NCBI GenBank assembly: GCA_007449985.2
Contig: VIIQ02000565.1
Location: 248,001 to 312,000 of the forward strand
Origin: Desmodesmus armatus
Lineage: Eukaryota; Chlorophyta; Chlorophyceae; Sphaeropleales; Scenedesmaceae
Reading direction: 5' to 3'
DNA: 64,000 bases
Part shown: positions 32,586 to 44,300 of the stretch, one piece after another
How positions within the stretch are numbered: position 1 is the stretch's first letter
How the letters are laid out: each line of letters opens with the position of its first letter
The notes under the pieces: generated by a model
Database searches by the model: none
Seen by the model: only the letters and a program-made list of their open reading frames with translations
What the model was told of the DNA's origin: nothing
Position numbers and translations under genes: made by a program

Positions 32586-35500
32586 ATGCTGGTTTGGATT
32601 CAGCAGCGTCCACTCGCGTGCAGGCTGGTGCTGCTAGCAGCATGTGCCAGAGCTGCATACCTACTGCTGGTGGTAGGTTCTGCTCACCTCATCAGGGACT
32701 ACGACACGTCTGCCAGTCTCCTCTCCGAGTCTTGTGCCGACAACTGGCCGGAGGAGGCTGCGGCAGCACAGCAGTACCTACCAGGCGTGGTCTGGGACTC
32801 TGTGTTCCTGCACAGGGTGTCAGCATGCGGGTATGAGTACGAGCAGTTCTTTGCCTTCTACCCAGGCTTGCCAGGTGAGCTTGGAAAGTCGTTTAAGGTA
32901 CCTTGCCTGCACTCAGCCGCAGTCAAAGAAACAGACAGTGCCTGCTACTCAAGCCCCTGCTGCAAATGCTGCGGATAGGTGAAGTTGCAGGGTTTTTCAG
33001 CAGATGCAGGTATGCCTGCCGTGCATCAGTCAACACATTTGCCGTCTGCAGGCCAGCAAGGGCCACACTGCAGCATGTGTCGCAAAATGACAGCGCACCT
33101 GCCACCAACCTGTTTGACTTTCTGCTCCTCAAACCTTCCTGCTTTGCAGTGCTGGCGCGCTTCATTTGTCACACAGGTGTGCCTGATGTTTATACTCTGT
33201 GTTAAACCACGGCAGCCACGAGTCTTGGTGAAGCAACAAAAGCATGGCCAGCACCCATCAGTCAGCAGCAGCCAGGCTCCTGCAGAGGGTTTGCTAGTGT
33301 CAGTTGACGTTGCTGCTGTCAGATCCCTCCCATATGCCCAGTGCCCGTTTCATTTGCGGCAGAGCAGAGCTGCTGACACCTGGGTCCCTTTGCTTGCACT
33401 TGTTCCACGGTCTGCAGGCTTGTTGAGGGGCCCTTGGGCATTCCCTGCTGCTGCCCTGGCTCTGAACAGTGCTTGTTTCCTGCTGTCTGTGTGGCTCCTC
33501 ACAGAGTAAGCATGCGTGCTGATGCTGCCAGCACAAGGCAGGCGCAAAGTGCTGCCGCAATCTTAACACACTCTCCCCAGTGAGCTCAGCCGCAGTTGAT
33601 CTAGGGCTGCATCGGCACGCCTCAAAGAAGCAGCAACCTGTTTGACAGCAGTGCGCACATCAAACCAACACGGTCTTCAATCATCTTCCCGCCATGCCGT
33701 TCCTGCTGCTGCGATTGCTGCATGTGTCCTGCAGGTTGGGCCAGCACCTGGTGCAGGATGACAGGGTGGTCACCACAGCCGTGCTGATATTCATCGCCAG
33801 CCCAGCGAGCATCCACCACAGCATGCTGTACACAGAGGCCCTCTTCACTGCCACAAGCTGGCTAGGGCTGTACTTGCTGTACTGCTGCAGTGCAAGCGTT
33901 GGAGCCAGCCTGGCATTTGCCGCCTCTTCGGCAGTGCGCAGCAACGGTAGGTCCGCAAGCAGCGCAAGCAGTCAGTACAAGGAGGAACAGGGTTTGTCGG
34001 TGCTGTCTGCTGCTCATATGCAGCAGTGCAGGTTGTTCTGGGTCAGGCAGCATGGGGGGTATGTGTCATGTGGTCTGGGTGCAGTTCCCAGTTGCAAGCA
34101 GTGTGTGCTTCATTCACCCCACAACGGTATTGTTTGCAACGGCTGTTTTGTCCATGATTTTGTTCATATTGCATGTTTTTGTTCATGTTTCGTGTTTTGT
34201 TTCATGTTTTTGTTCATGTTTCATGTTTTTGTTCATGTCCCTGCAGGTCTGCTGAATGCTGGTTTCATCCTGCATGAGCATGGGCGGCGCACCATAACTG
34301 CCCTGCAGGCCCGACAGTGGGTGCGTCCAGCCCTTTCTGCCGACAGCAGTTACAGGCATGTGTGATGTGGCAACAGCACTGGCTTTGGGTTGAGCGTGAA
34401 CCCTAAACCCCGCACCCCACCATTAGCTCTACAAGCAAGCAGCGCCTTTTGTCAGCTCGTTGCAGCGGTGTCACAGCGGAGTTGCTAGCTATAGCAGTGG
34501 GAGTGTGGTCACTAGCCATGCTCCGGCTGAGGTCACACTGTGGCAGTGCTAGGCTTTGGCAGCACTGGACTGTGCCAGCAGTAGGTTGCAGCAGTAGCAC
34601 ACCCCAATGTCTCGATCTGCGATGGATGTTCTGCAACTTGCTGCGCCACCCGTTGCTATCCTCAGCAGTCAGTCGTTTTTAGCTGAGGACACCAGACACA
34701 CTACCGCATCTAATGTGCTGGTTGGCTGCACTGTACTGTACTGTACTGTCATGCAGGTGACAGCTTTGACCCAAGTCGTGACAGCTGCACTCTGCACCGT
34801 GGTGTGCGTCTGTCCGTACTTTGCCTACATGCTGTACAGCTACAGGGAGTTCTGCACAGGTACAGATTTCATCAGGCATGTTGCTGCAGCGCGTCGGCAG
34901 CATCATGAGGGGTATATCATCGGAGAGGCTGCATTGGGCCCCTGGCAAGCGGGTTTGCTCAGCTGCTGCGTGTGTGTGGCCAGCTAGTGGTCGGCAGCAT
35001 CATGGCTCCATGCTTGGCTTCTTACTCCTTTATCTGCTGGAGGTGCTACACTTTTCTGTCAAAAATATCAGGCAAAGCCTTTGCTGATTGCCATGCATCA
35101 AGGAAGCTGTGCGATGTCAACCAGTGCTGCATCAATAGGCTGCACTGCAAAATCATGTACCTGCCTGGCTGCAGGCCTTTATGGAGAGGCTGGGCAATTT
35201 GAGTCGCGGCCTTGGTGCAATCAGACCATACCCAACGCGTACAGCTATGTACAGAAGGTGTATTGGATGGTGGGCTTCCTCAAGTACTACGAACTCAACC
35301 AGGTGCGGGGCGCAATCATTGCGCTGGTAGGAGAGTGGCCAGAGCACAAGTGTGCTTAGGCTGCGTGTCTGCTTCCCTGCTCTGAAAGCATGTCATCATC
35401 CGACAGCTTGCATGTACACGTGCTGTGTCGAGTGATGGACTCTGCATTATATTTCAATGTCATTGTGGACATAATATCAGCAGGTGGCGGGGCCCAATGA

Positions 35501-36529
35501 TGTGGTGAGGTCATGCCATGCTCTGCCATGCTATGTGAATTGTATGACCCTAAAGGCAAATGACCCATATCTGAGTACGCCGAGAGAGGGGGGGGGAACA
35601 GCATGGTGGTCGGGCAATAATTCCAAGAGACTGGGGTACGACAAGTTGAAGGTCCTGTGGGCACCCTCATGAGCCCTTGGCTCGCTGGCTAGTGCCGGGG
35701 TTGGGACTCTGTCCCTTTTTCCTTTTAGGACTCCAATACTGTACTGGGCTGTTCCAGAAGGGGGCAGCTCTTGGGTGATGGCAGTGAAGGTTGCTGATGA
35801 TGTCTGTCTGCTGTGTACTGCCTGCTGCAGATCCCCAATTTCCTGATAGCAGGCCCCACCCTTGTCATGAGCCTGTGGGGTGCCCTGGCCTACGCAGCGG
35901 CCAACCCTCACGCCTTCCTCACCGGGGGGTTGCTGCCACAGCAGCTGCTGCAGCGATGGTTCAACTCTGATGTCAGATCCAGCAGGAGCAAGCAGCCTAG
36001 CCATGGGTCTTGCTCTAAGCTGCAGCCTGTCATTGTTGGCAGGGCTCAGTACTGTGTGTGTGGGCGGGGGGCGCGAGCAGGGGTTGGCAACACTGCAGCT
36101 GCACAGCAGGAGTCTGGCTCAGCAGGTGCCGGACTGCAGCCTCTCAGGTCTCGACATAAAGCTGTACCTGGTCAGGTGGTATCGACAGGTGCTGACTTGC
36201 AAGGTGGGAGCAGCAGCTCCGTGCAGCAAATCATCAGCAGCAACACTGGAGCAACCTCGGGGTGCACATGCAGTGCCAATGCAGCATTTTATCGGCCTGA
36301 GCTGGCTGTCTTTGTTGTGCACTGGCTGGTGTTGACGCTTGTGTGTCTAGCAGTCGTGCACATACAGGTTGCAACACGGTTCCTGTCGTCCTGTGCGCCA
36401 CTGTATTGGTTTGCCGCCCTTCTGATGTTGCACAAAGGGCCATTGCTGAGGTGGCTGCTGTGGTGGTACTGCTTTGCCTTCATGGGCGTCGGGGCTGTCA
36501 TGTTCATCAACTTCTTGCCGTGGACGTAA
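32586..36529 (+). CDS. PIGV: GPI mannosyltransferase 2 (PIG-V family)
   Basis: Seven exons in phase: 32586-32874, 33370-33505, 33735-33946, 34247-34320, 34757-34859, 35175-35302 and 35831-36529 (TAA), about 547 residues. PIG-V hallmarks are [20 protein letters not shown] in exon 1, [16 protein letters not shown] in exon 3, [14 protein letters not shown] in exon 5, [15 protein letters not shown] in exon 6, and the C-terminal [16 protein letters not shown]...NFLPWT. The protein is a multi-span ER membrane enzyme that adds the second mannose to the GPI anchor precursor from dolichol-phosphate-mannose. Exon 7 includes roughly 110 residues of Ser/Gly/Gln-rich sequence between two conserved membrane blocks, probably a lineage-specific lumenal or cytosolic loop. 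Exon 2 uses a less obvious acceptor (GAGCAGAG at 33362-33369) chosen because it alone keeps the phase. Confidence 0.9.
35627..35715 (+). repeat. SINE-like intron repeat, copy in PIG-V intron 6
   Basis: Core blocks are GAGACTGGGGTACGACAAGT, GGGCACCCTCATGAGCCC and GGCTCGCTGGCTAGTGCC. Related copies lie at 38540-38708, 40084-40170, 44441-44506, 60262-60382 and, inverted, 24210-24445. Confidence 0.85.
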
Positions 36530-37205
36530 GACACATTCCTTCTTGCTTGTGTGGCGTGATGGGATGGTGTGTGTTGAACGGGGCGCTAATAGTGGCATGT
36601 CTGGCTTGTTGCCCTGAAGCAGTTGTGCTGTGGGACCGGACCTGGGAGTCATTTTGGCTCAGCCTGGCCTGCTGCTGCACTTCATGGTGATGTCTGATGC
36701 AGTGAATGCTGAAGTGAATGTGTGTGCTGAGCATGGTGAAGTGTGTGCTGCAGCCGCACTCCAAAGCGCACTCATTTTTGGCCAATGTTGAGATGTGGGC
36801 CTGTGCAGCACAGGCTGTGCTCAATGCATGCCTATGTTTCTTGGGTATGCTGTCGTCAGGTACAACGTCAACAGCATGAAGCAGCTCAGAAGAACCCATC
36901 TTCTAGCTTGCTATCTCCCCACTCTTTGCCACCTGGCTGTGCCAGGCTGGCACAAGTTCAAATACTGTCACTGATCACTGACATCTGCCCGACCGCTTTT
37001 TGTATTGTGATGGTGTACGTCGTGGTGTGGAAGTATCAAAGCCGGAGTCGCATCAGCGAAGGGGCCTGATAAGAGGTTAGCGTTCAACCTGTGGATCAAG
37101 TTGCAGCTGCAGTGCCTTTCCACGAAACGCTCAACTCTGTTCTCCGTCGTGATCGCTTCATCAGTTTCATCATATCAGTGTACGTCATCATCGACTTCAT
37201 CCACC

Positions 37206-40200
37206 ATGCTTCTCCACAGCAGCACAGCCAGTGCTTTGGGGGTCAGGCGCAGCAACAGGCAATCCTGTGCATGGAGGCCTGGCCAGCAGCCAAGCATCAG
37301 GCGCAACGGCAGCATCCAAGCACCAGGGCGCAGCCTCACACGCACTTTGGCCACAGAAGGTAAGGTCTTTTCTGTCCAATGGTTGCACACACTTCAGCAT
37401 CAGTTGGTCAGCATCAGTTGGCCACACATGCTTGAGCTGCAGGAACATTCAGCAGCTGCTAGTACGGTTACAGCAGCCCGCCATGAACATCCTATCCGTT
37501 GTCCCATGCATGCAGTGCTTGAGGCCCCATCCCAGATTCCAGGCCTGGACAACGGTGCAGCCACTGCACCTCAGGAGCACACCAGCAGCGCCAGCAAGGC
37601 CATAAACTGGTTCCAGCAATGGTGCGTCGTTCAATTACATTATGATATACATGAGTAATGATATATTTGTATTTATAATTATCACAAGCAGGCTGGGGGT
37701 CCCCATGCACGAGTTTTGCTATACTTTCGGTCACAAGTGCACATCTCTCCCAGCAACACAAATTGTCCCATACTTGCAGCAACACACCTGTGCTGGCTGA
37801 CACGGGCATCCTGCAGCACCCCACACCCCAGTTTGAGGGCCTCCTGTACCTCATGTTGCTGCTGCTGTAGATTGTTGCCCCCCAAGCACGTCATATCAGC
37901 AAGATGATCAAAGCATACATTTTTTCATAAAGCAGAGCTGCACAGACGCAGACAGGTCATCGCCTTTTGGCGTGTTTCTGTTTGCACCCACGCTCACGTT
38001 CCTTTGACAGCAGTAAGGGAAGAAGGATGTCCGTGCTGCCCTGGCCGGTCTGCTTAGACTAAATCCCACCGGCTGGGACTTTGTAACAGTTGAACTTCAA
38101 ACTTTCTTGCACCCAGGTACCCTCTGGCTATTGTGAAGGACCTGGACCCACAAAAACCCACTGCAGCAAACCTGCTGGGCATCCCAGTTGTGATGTGGAG
38201 GGATGGCAGCGGGTCCTGGAACTGCTTTGAGGACAGGTGTCCACACAGGTGGGCGGCTGGCGGGCTTTCTGTGCATTGGATGCAACTTATGTAAAAGTTG
38301 CTGGTGCAACTAATATGGGTTTCAGCTCCTTCACCTTGTCACATTTGGTTCACTCTAGTAAGTAATTACGCCCATGGAGAACCACTGGCGTAACTTCAGG
38401 CTCAGAGGGGTGTGCATGACCAGCATGCTATACTACCACACCCCCCACCTGATCCTTCCAGCCCGAGGGCAGTTCACTCTCAAAATCAACACCCGTTCAT
38501 CTGTTGGGCGGAGCTGAGTGTACATCGTGTGTTGGTTGCTGTGCTGTTTGACGGCTGGCTTGGCGGGTGATTTCGATCGCCCTCGCACCTGACTCGAGAA
38601 ACTGGGGTACGACAAGTAGAAGGCTCTCTGGGGACCCTCAAGAGCCCCTGGCTCGCTGGCTAGTGCCGACGATGGACCCTGTCCCCAATTACTGTACTGT
38701 ACTGTAGTTGGTTCACTCTCACAATCAACACCTTCATCTACTGGGTGAGCTGAGTGTGCATCAAATCAAATCAAATCAAGGTTACACCTGTAGCTATGAA
38801 GCTCAAGAGCTCATGCCAGCCATTCACTGATATCATGGAAATGATAGAACAAACCAGAAAGGACAAAACACTGAGGTCCAAGCCAGAGAGTAAGTGTGCA
38901 TCGTGTGCTGGTTGCTGTGATGTTGCCGCAGGCTGGCGCCGCTGTCAGAAGGACGCATCGATGCCGACGGCACACTCATGTGCTCCTACCACGGTGCGTG
39001 ATCGCAACAGTACAGCCACGCAAATGACTAAGGCTCTTTGTCTGCCTCTTGCAGTGTCTGTGCAGTGTATGTGCAGTGTCTGTGCTTCCCGATTTGCAAC
39101 CGCGGATCAACTTTTGCTGTTGCGACAGCTGTACAGTACACATGACGTGCGGCAGCTGAACCCTGGCAACAAACAGCGCTGTGTTGCGCGGCGGTGTGCT
39201 GACCCTGTGCTGACCGTGTGCTGACTTGGTGCTGACCATGTGCTGACCGTGTGCTGACTGGGTGCTGACCGTGTGCTGACTGGGTGCCGACCGCGTGCTG
39301 ACTGTGTGCTGACTGTGTGCAGGCTGGCAGTTCAACAGCAAGGGCAGCTGCACGCGCATCCCACAGATCGGGGACCCCAAGGCTGAGCAGGTGGCCTGCC
39401 AGAGCAAGCGCTCATGTGTGGCATCCTACCCAGTCAAGGTTAGTAGCCTGTGGGGGAGGGGCGCGAGCAAGGGCTGGTGTGCATGTTCGATGTTGTTTTC
39501 ACGGCTGCCGCAGGTGTTGGGGGTGGAGGCAGGGAGGGCGTGCCTCCTCACGTCTTTGTATGTGTGACGTAGTCCTTCATGCACTAGACTGTGTTAGGGG
39601 AATCCTCAGGGGTCCCTAGGGTCCTACTTGTTCCTCAGGGGTCCCTAAACTCCTGTTGTTCCTCAGGGGTCCCTAAACTCCTGTTGTTCCTCAGGCAGCC
39701 TCTGGCCCTCCCTGCGATTGCGAACGGAGCCAGATGCATTGGACACCTGTCTTTGTCAGGCAGTGGTGCGTTCAGCCGCTGGGAGTGTGGCAAAACACTG
39801 ACCCTTGTCATCACTGAAGCATGCTGCGCTGCTGCTGCTGCTGCATGGTCCCCACTTTTGCTGATATCGTGAACACTTAGGTGCACCAAGGGCTGCTGTA
39901 TGTGTGGCCAGATGTGTCAGAGGGCTCAGCAGCAGCAGCAGAGGCCTCCCCTCTGCCGGTCATCCCAGAACTGGATCAGCCAGATGACTGGGAGCCACGT
40001 ACTGACTGGTTCATGCGTGATGTGCCGATCAGTATGGAGACGGTGGTGGAGAACGTGAGTAGGGGCCATACAGTATTCAATAAGAGACTGGGGTACGACA
40101 AGTTGCAGGCCCTTCGGGGCACCTTCATGAGCCCTTGGCTTGCTGGCTAGTGCCGAGGTTTGGGATCCCTTTCCACAAGTACTGGAATTTCCCACAATTA

Positions 40201-41242
40201 CTGGCTGGCATGAGCTCTCAGAGGCTCACTCTTCATAGCTACAAGTGTATTGCTTGATTGAAGTGTGGGGCTGCTGAGCGGCGATGGAAGGGGCGCCAGC
40301 CAAGGGTACTGCCGGCTGGGATCTTGTGGCTTGTGCTCTGGTTGGTCTTCTATTGTACTGCATATTCAAGTGTTGACTGCAGTGCGGCCGGTACTGTACA
40401 TCAATGGCTTGTGCCATGGATGGCCTTCTGCTGTACTGCATAGTGATTGTTGACTTCATTGCTGGACTGTACTGCATGCTGTACTGCAATGTACTGCACT
40501 GTACTGTACTGTACTGTACTGCAGGTGATGGATCCCTGCCATGCCAACTTCACGCACCACAAGGTCCAAGGAGCTCGCATCAACGAACTGTTTACTGTAC
40601 TGCACTGGCTGTACTATACTATACTGCTGTACATGTGCTGTACTGCAGGTGATGGACCCCTGCCATGCCAACTTCACACACCACAAGGTCCAGGGAGCAC
40701 GCACCAACGAGAAAGGGACAGACATCCGGCCACTGACACCGCCCACCCCTGCAGGTGCGTGGAGTTTGTAGTAGGGGTTTGTAGTAGGAGTTTATAGCTC
40801 AAATTATACAGTCACAGTGCTTGGCTCAGCAAACAGCTGAGCAACCCACAAGGGAGCCAGAAGCTCTTGGGGGGAGATTGAGGAAAGTCCCAGCCAGTGG
40901 GTTTTCCTTCGAGCAGACAGGCAAGGGCAGCACGTACATCGTTGTTCCCAAACTGCTTTGAAAGGTACGTGGCAGCTCTTGTGCAGAGCTGCTGTTGGTT
41001 GTTGCTGACGCCCCCCTGGTAAGACCAAACAAAAAGCTGCTGTTGGGTTGCCTCGCAGCCTGAGCAACCGCCTAGAGGCATAGCACTTGAAGCATACGCT
41101 GTACTGTGTTGTACTGTAGAAGTAGAGTGCACGTGCGTGCTGTGTTGCTGCTGCTGGCTCCGGGCTTGGGTTTGACCAACTGTGCTGTACTGTGTTGCAT
41201 TGTGGAGGTAGTGTGCCAACACACTTTGTGTTGCTGCTACTG

Positions 41243-41303
<61 letters not shown>

Positions 41304-44300
41304 CTCCAGGGTTCAAGATGGAGCAGGACAGCGGTCGCTTCAAGGCCACTTTTGAGTTCCAGGCGCCTTGCTTCCTCAAGTAAGCAGCAATGCTTGCAGA
41401 CCTCCCAGTCCGCACATGCACTTCACGTTCTTGTATATATGTGTGGGGGGGGGGGGTGTTACACGCTGTTGCATTCACAGCTGGACGGTAATTCCCAGTG
41501 GAGTTGGTTTGGATGGCAACCATTGCAGGCCGTCTTGTGGCTTGATAGCACAAGCAAGCTACAACACATGACTTCTTGGCTGTTGCATTGCATCAAGGTG
41601 GCTGCTGCCGGTGGTGCTCCTCACTGATCAGCACTAGCAGCCTCACCGCCCTTTTGCACTAGGGTTTAGGCTTAGGGATTAGGGTTTAGGTTAATCCTGA
41701 ACCCGCTGAACCCGAAACCCTAACCCTAAAGCCCCACCGCCCTCCTGCACAACTGCACGAGCAGCTTTGCAGCAGGCTACGCTGTGCACCACTGTGTGCG
41801 GCTGCTTGCATGTGCCATGATGGCAGGAAGTTGATCCCCGCTTTTTGTTGAACACACGAGCAACTTTGCAGAAGGCAATGCTGTGCACCACTGTGTACGG
41901 CTGCTTGCATGTGCAGTGATGACGAGGGACCATATCTCCATCACCACGGCACATGCAGGCAGCCCCACACAGTGATGCGCAGTGTTGTCTAGATCTGGGG
42001 CAAAAGTTGCTCGTGTGTTCAGATCTGGGGCAAAAGTTGCTCGTGTGTTCAACAGCACGCGTCACTCTTTCTGGACTGCAGTCACTGCCCCTGTGACGTG
42101 AATAGAATGAAGCGGTGTTTTACTGCTTGCGGCCCAACAATGTAGTGCACAGTGCTGCTGTGATAACGACAGCGACAGCGTCACTCTTTTGGAATGCAGC
42201 GCCTCTGCCGTGTGAATGGTGTGGTGTTTGTACTGCTTGCAGGTACCAGCACATGCAGGCAGCCCCACACAGTGGTGCTGAGTGTTGTTTGGGGCAAAGT
42301 TGCTGACCTGTAAATTAGAAAAGCAAGTGAAACAAGTGCCCACCTTTTCGGACTACGGTGCCCCTGCCGTTGAAGCAAAGATCACCAGTTCATCCAGTGT
42401 GAAAAGTACCCCCCAGCGGTGAAAGTATCCACCGTAACACCCCCCCCCCCCCCCCCCCGCAATCATGGGTTGTTTGTACTGCTTGCAGGTACGAGTTCCC
42501 TGTCTTTGGTCGTGTGATGGCAGTGTACGTGGTGCCTACTGCTGCCGGGTACTGCCGCATGATCACTCGCTTTGTGAAGAACAAGAAAAACTACCCCAGC
42601 AGGCCGGGGCTGATGGGACTCTTCCTCAAGGTGACCGGGAGCAACACAACGTGCTGCTTGGAATTGAAATGTATTGTATTGAATTGAATCGAATAGAATT
42701 GAAAAGCGGAGCCCCAAAGGGGATTGAACGTTTCTGGCAGATGTAGGGGGGCTATGTGGTGAACGTGGGCAGGAGGCTGATGGGTCTCTTCCTCAAGGTG
42801 ACTGCAGCAACCCAACGTGCTGCTGTGAGAATGAAAGGGTGAGCCATGCTAAGGGGAATCAACGGTTCTCGCAGATGACTAAGAGCCCCCTGGTATACGT
42901 GACACTGTGGTTAATAGTATCACATATACCAGGGAGCTTTTAGTCGTCTGCGAGAAATGTTGATTCCCCTGAGCATGGCTCAACCTTGTTTGGTCAGAAG
43001 GCTGTCGGTGTGGTTCAAACGCCGAAAGGAGAATGTGTTGCAGCTTGTTGAAGCTTGATTGACAAGGTGTTGTTATTCCATGCGTCATCCTGCAGAGTTG
43101 ATCCCCTGACTGTGCTGTGGTATGCTGTGCTGTGCTGCGTTGGCTGCTGGCACAGGCAATGGAGCTTGTTGAGGGCAACCGTGTGGTGAAGCACATCCTG
43201 ATGCGGAACCAAGTCCATATTCTGACTGTGCTGTGGCATGCTGTGGTGTGCTGTGGTATGCTGTGCTGTGCTGCGTTTGCTGCTGCCACAGGCAATGGAG
43301 CTTGTTGAGGGCAACCGTGTGGTGAAGCACATCCTGATGCGGAACCAAGTCCATATTCTGACTGTGCTGTGGCATGCTGTGGTGTGCTGTGGTATGCTGT
43401 GCTGTGCTGCGTTTGCTGCTGCCACAGGCGATGGAGCTTGTTAAGGGCAACCGTGTGTTGGAGCACATCCTGATGCGGAACAAAGTCCATATTCTGACTG
43501 TGCTGTGGCATGCTGTGCTGTGCTGTGCTGTGAATGCTGCTGCCACAGGCAATGGAGCTTGTTGAGGGCAACCGTGTGTTGGAGCACATCCTGATGCGGA
43601 ACAAAGTGCTGGATGGAGATAACTACGTGCTACATGTCCAGGTGTGCACAGGGTATTGACAAGAAGGGGTGGCACGGCTGCCCCCAGCTTTCAAAGCAAG
43701 TTGCTGTTTTGATCAATAGACATACGTGCTTTTGCCGTGTTGCAGTAAGGCAGTGGGGTGGCAGTGCAGTCTGACAAATCTGAGCTGCTGCTGGTCCATT
43801 CGGTGTGCGAGCTTCATGCCAGAAACATGCTGCAGCAGCAGGGCTGCCGTGCTGCACTCACAGGTCTGCTCCTTCTCACTGCCACATCATCAACCGTTAT
43901 GCTGTTGGTTGACAACCCTTCCCCCTTCCCCTCCTTCTTGCCCCCCCCCCTCCTGTATAATCACAGGAGCGCCAGCTACTGGCTGAGGGTGTCAACAGCT
44001 GGCAGCAGAACTACTTCATGCCTGGCACTTCAGACACAGGTACGCAGGCCGACCGCCTGCTGTGCGGTGATTTTTCAAAGGGGGTACTCCCCACCATCGT
44101 ATCTGGCTGTCCAGTGGATTGTGTGGAACATAATTTTGCAGCATTCTGCACTGTGTTTCTCGCCCGTAGTCATCCATTGCATGTGTGTTATAGCCTGGAG
44201 AACCAGCTCAGCACTGCCCAAGAACCTGTACCGCCATAGTTTATACGGTACAAACCGCTTTGTCGACATGTACAAACCGATTTGTTGACAACGTGTTGAG

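Noticed and set aside
34400..34415. Telomere-like CCCTAAACCCC words at 17590, 24750, 34400 and 51400
   Set aside because: Single or few degenerate units each; only the 41.66-kb cluster is long enough to list.
40804..41553. 249-codon minus-strand frame
   Set aside because: Crosses the (GCT)n repeat and antisense of Rieske oxygenase exon 8; no motif.
43156..43560. CRISPR-like array of regularly spaced repeats
   Set aside because: The repeats are copies of a coding exon start with an acceptor, the spacers are themselves repeated, and the genome is eukaryotic.
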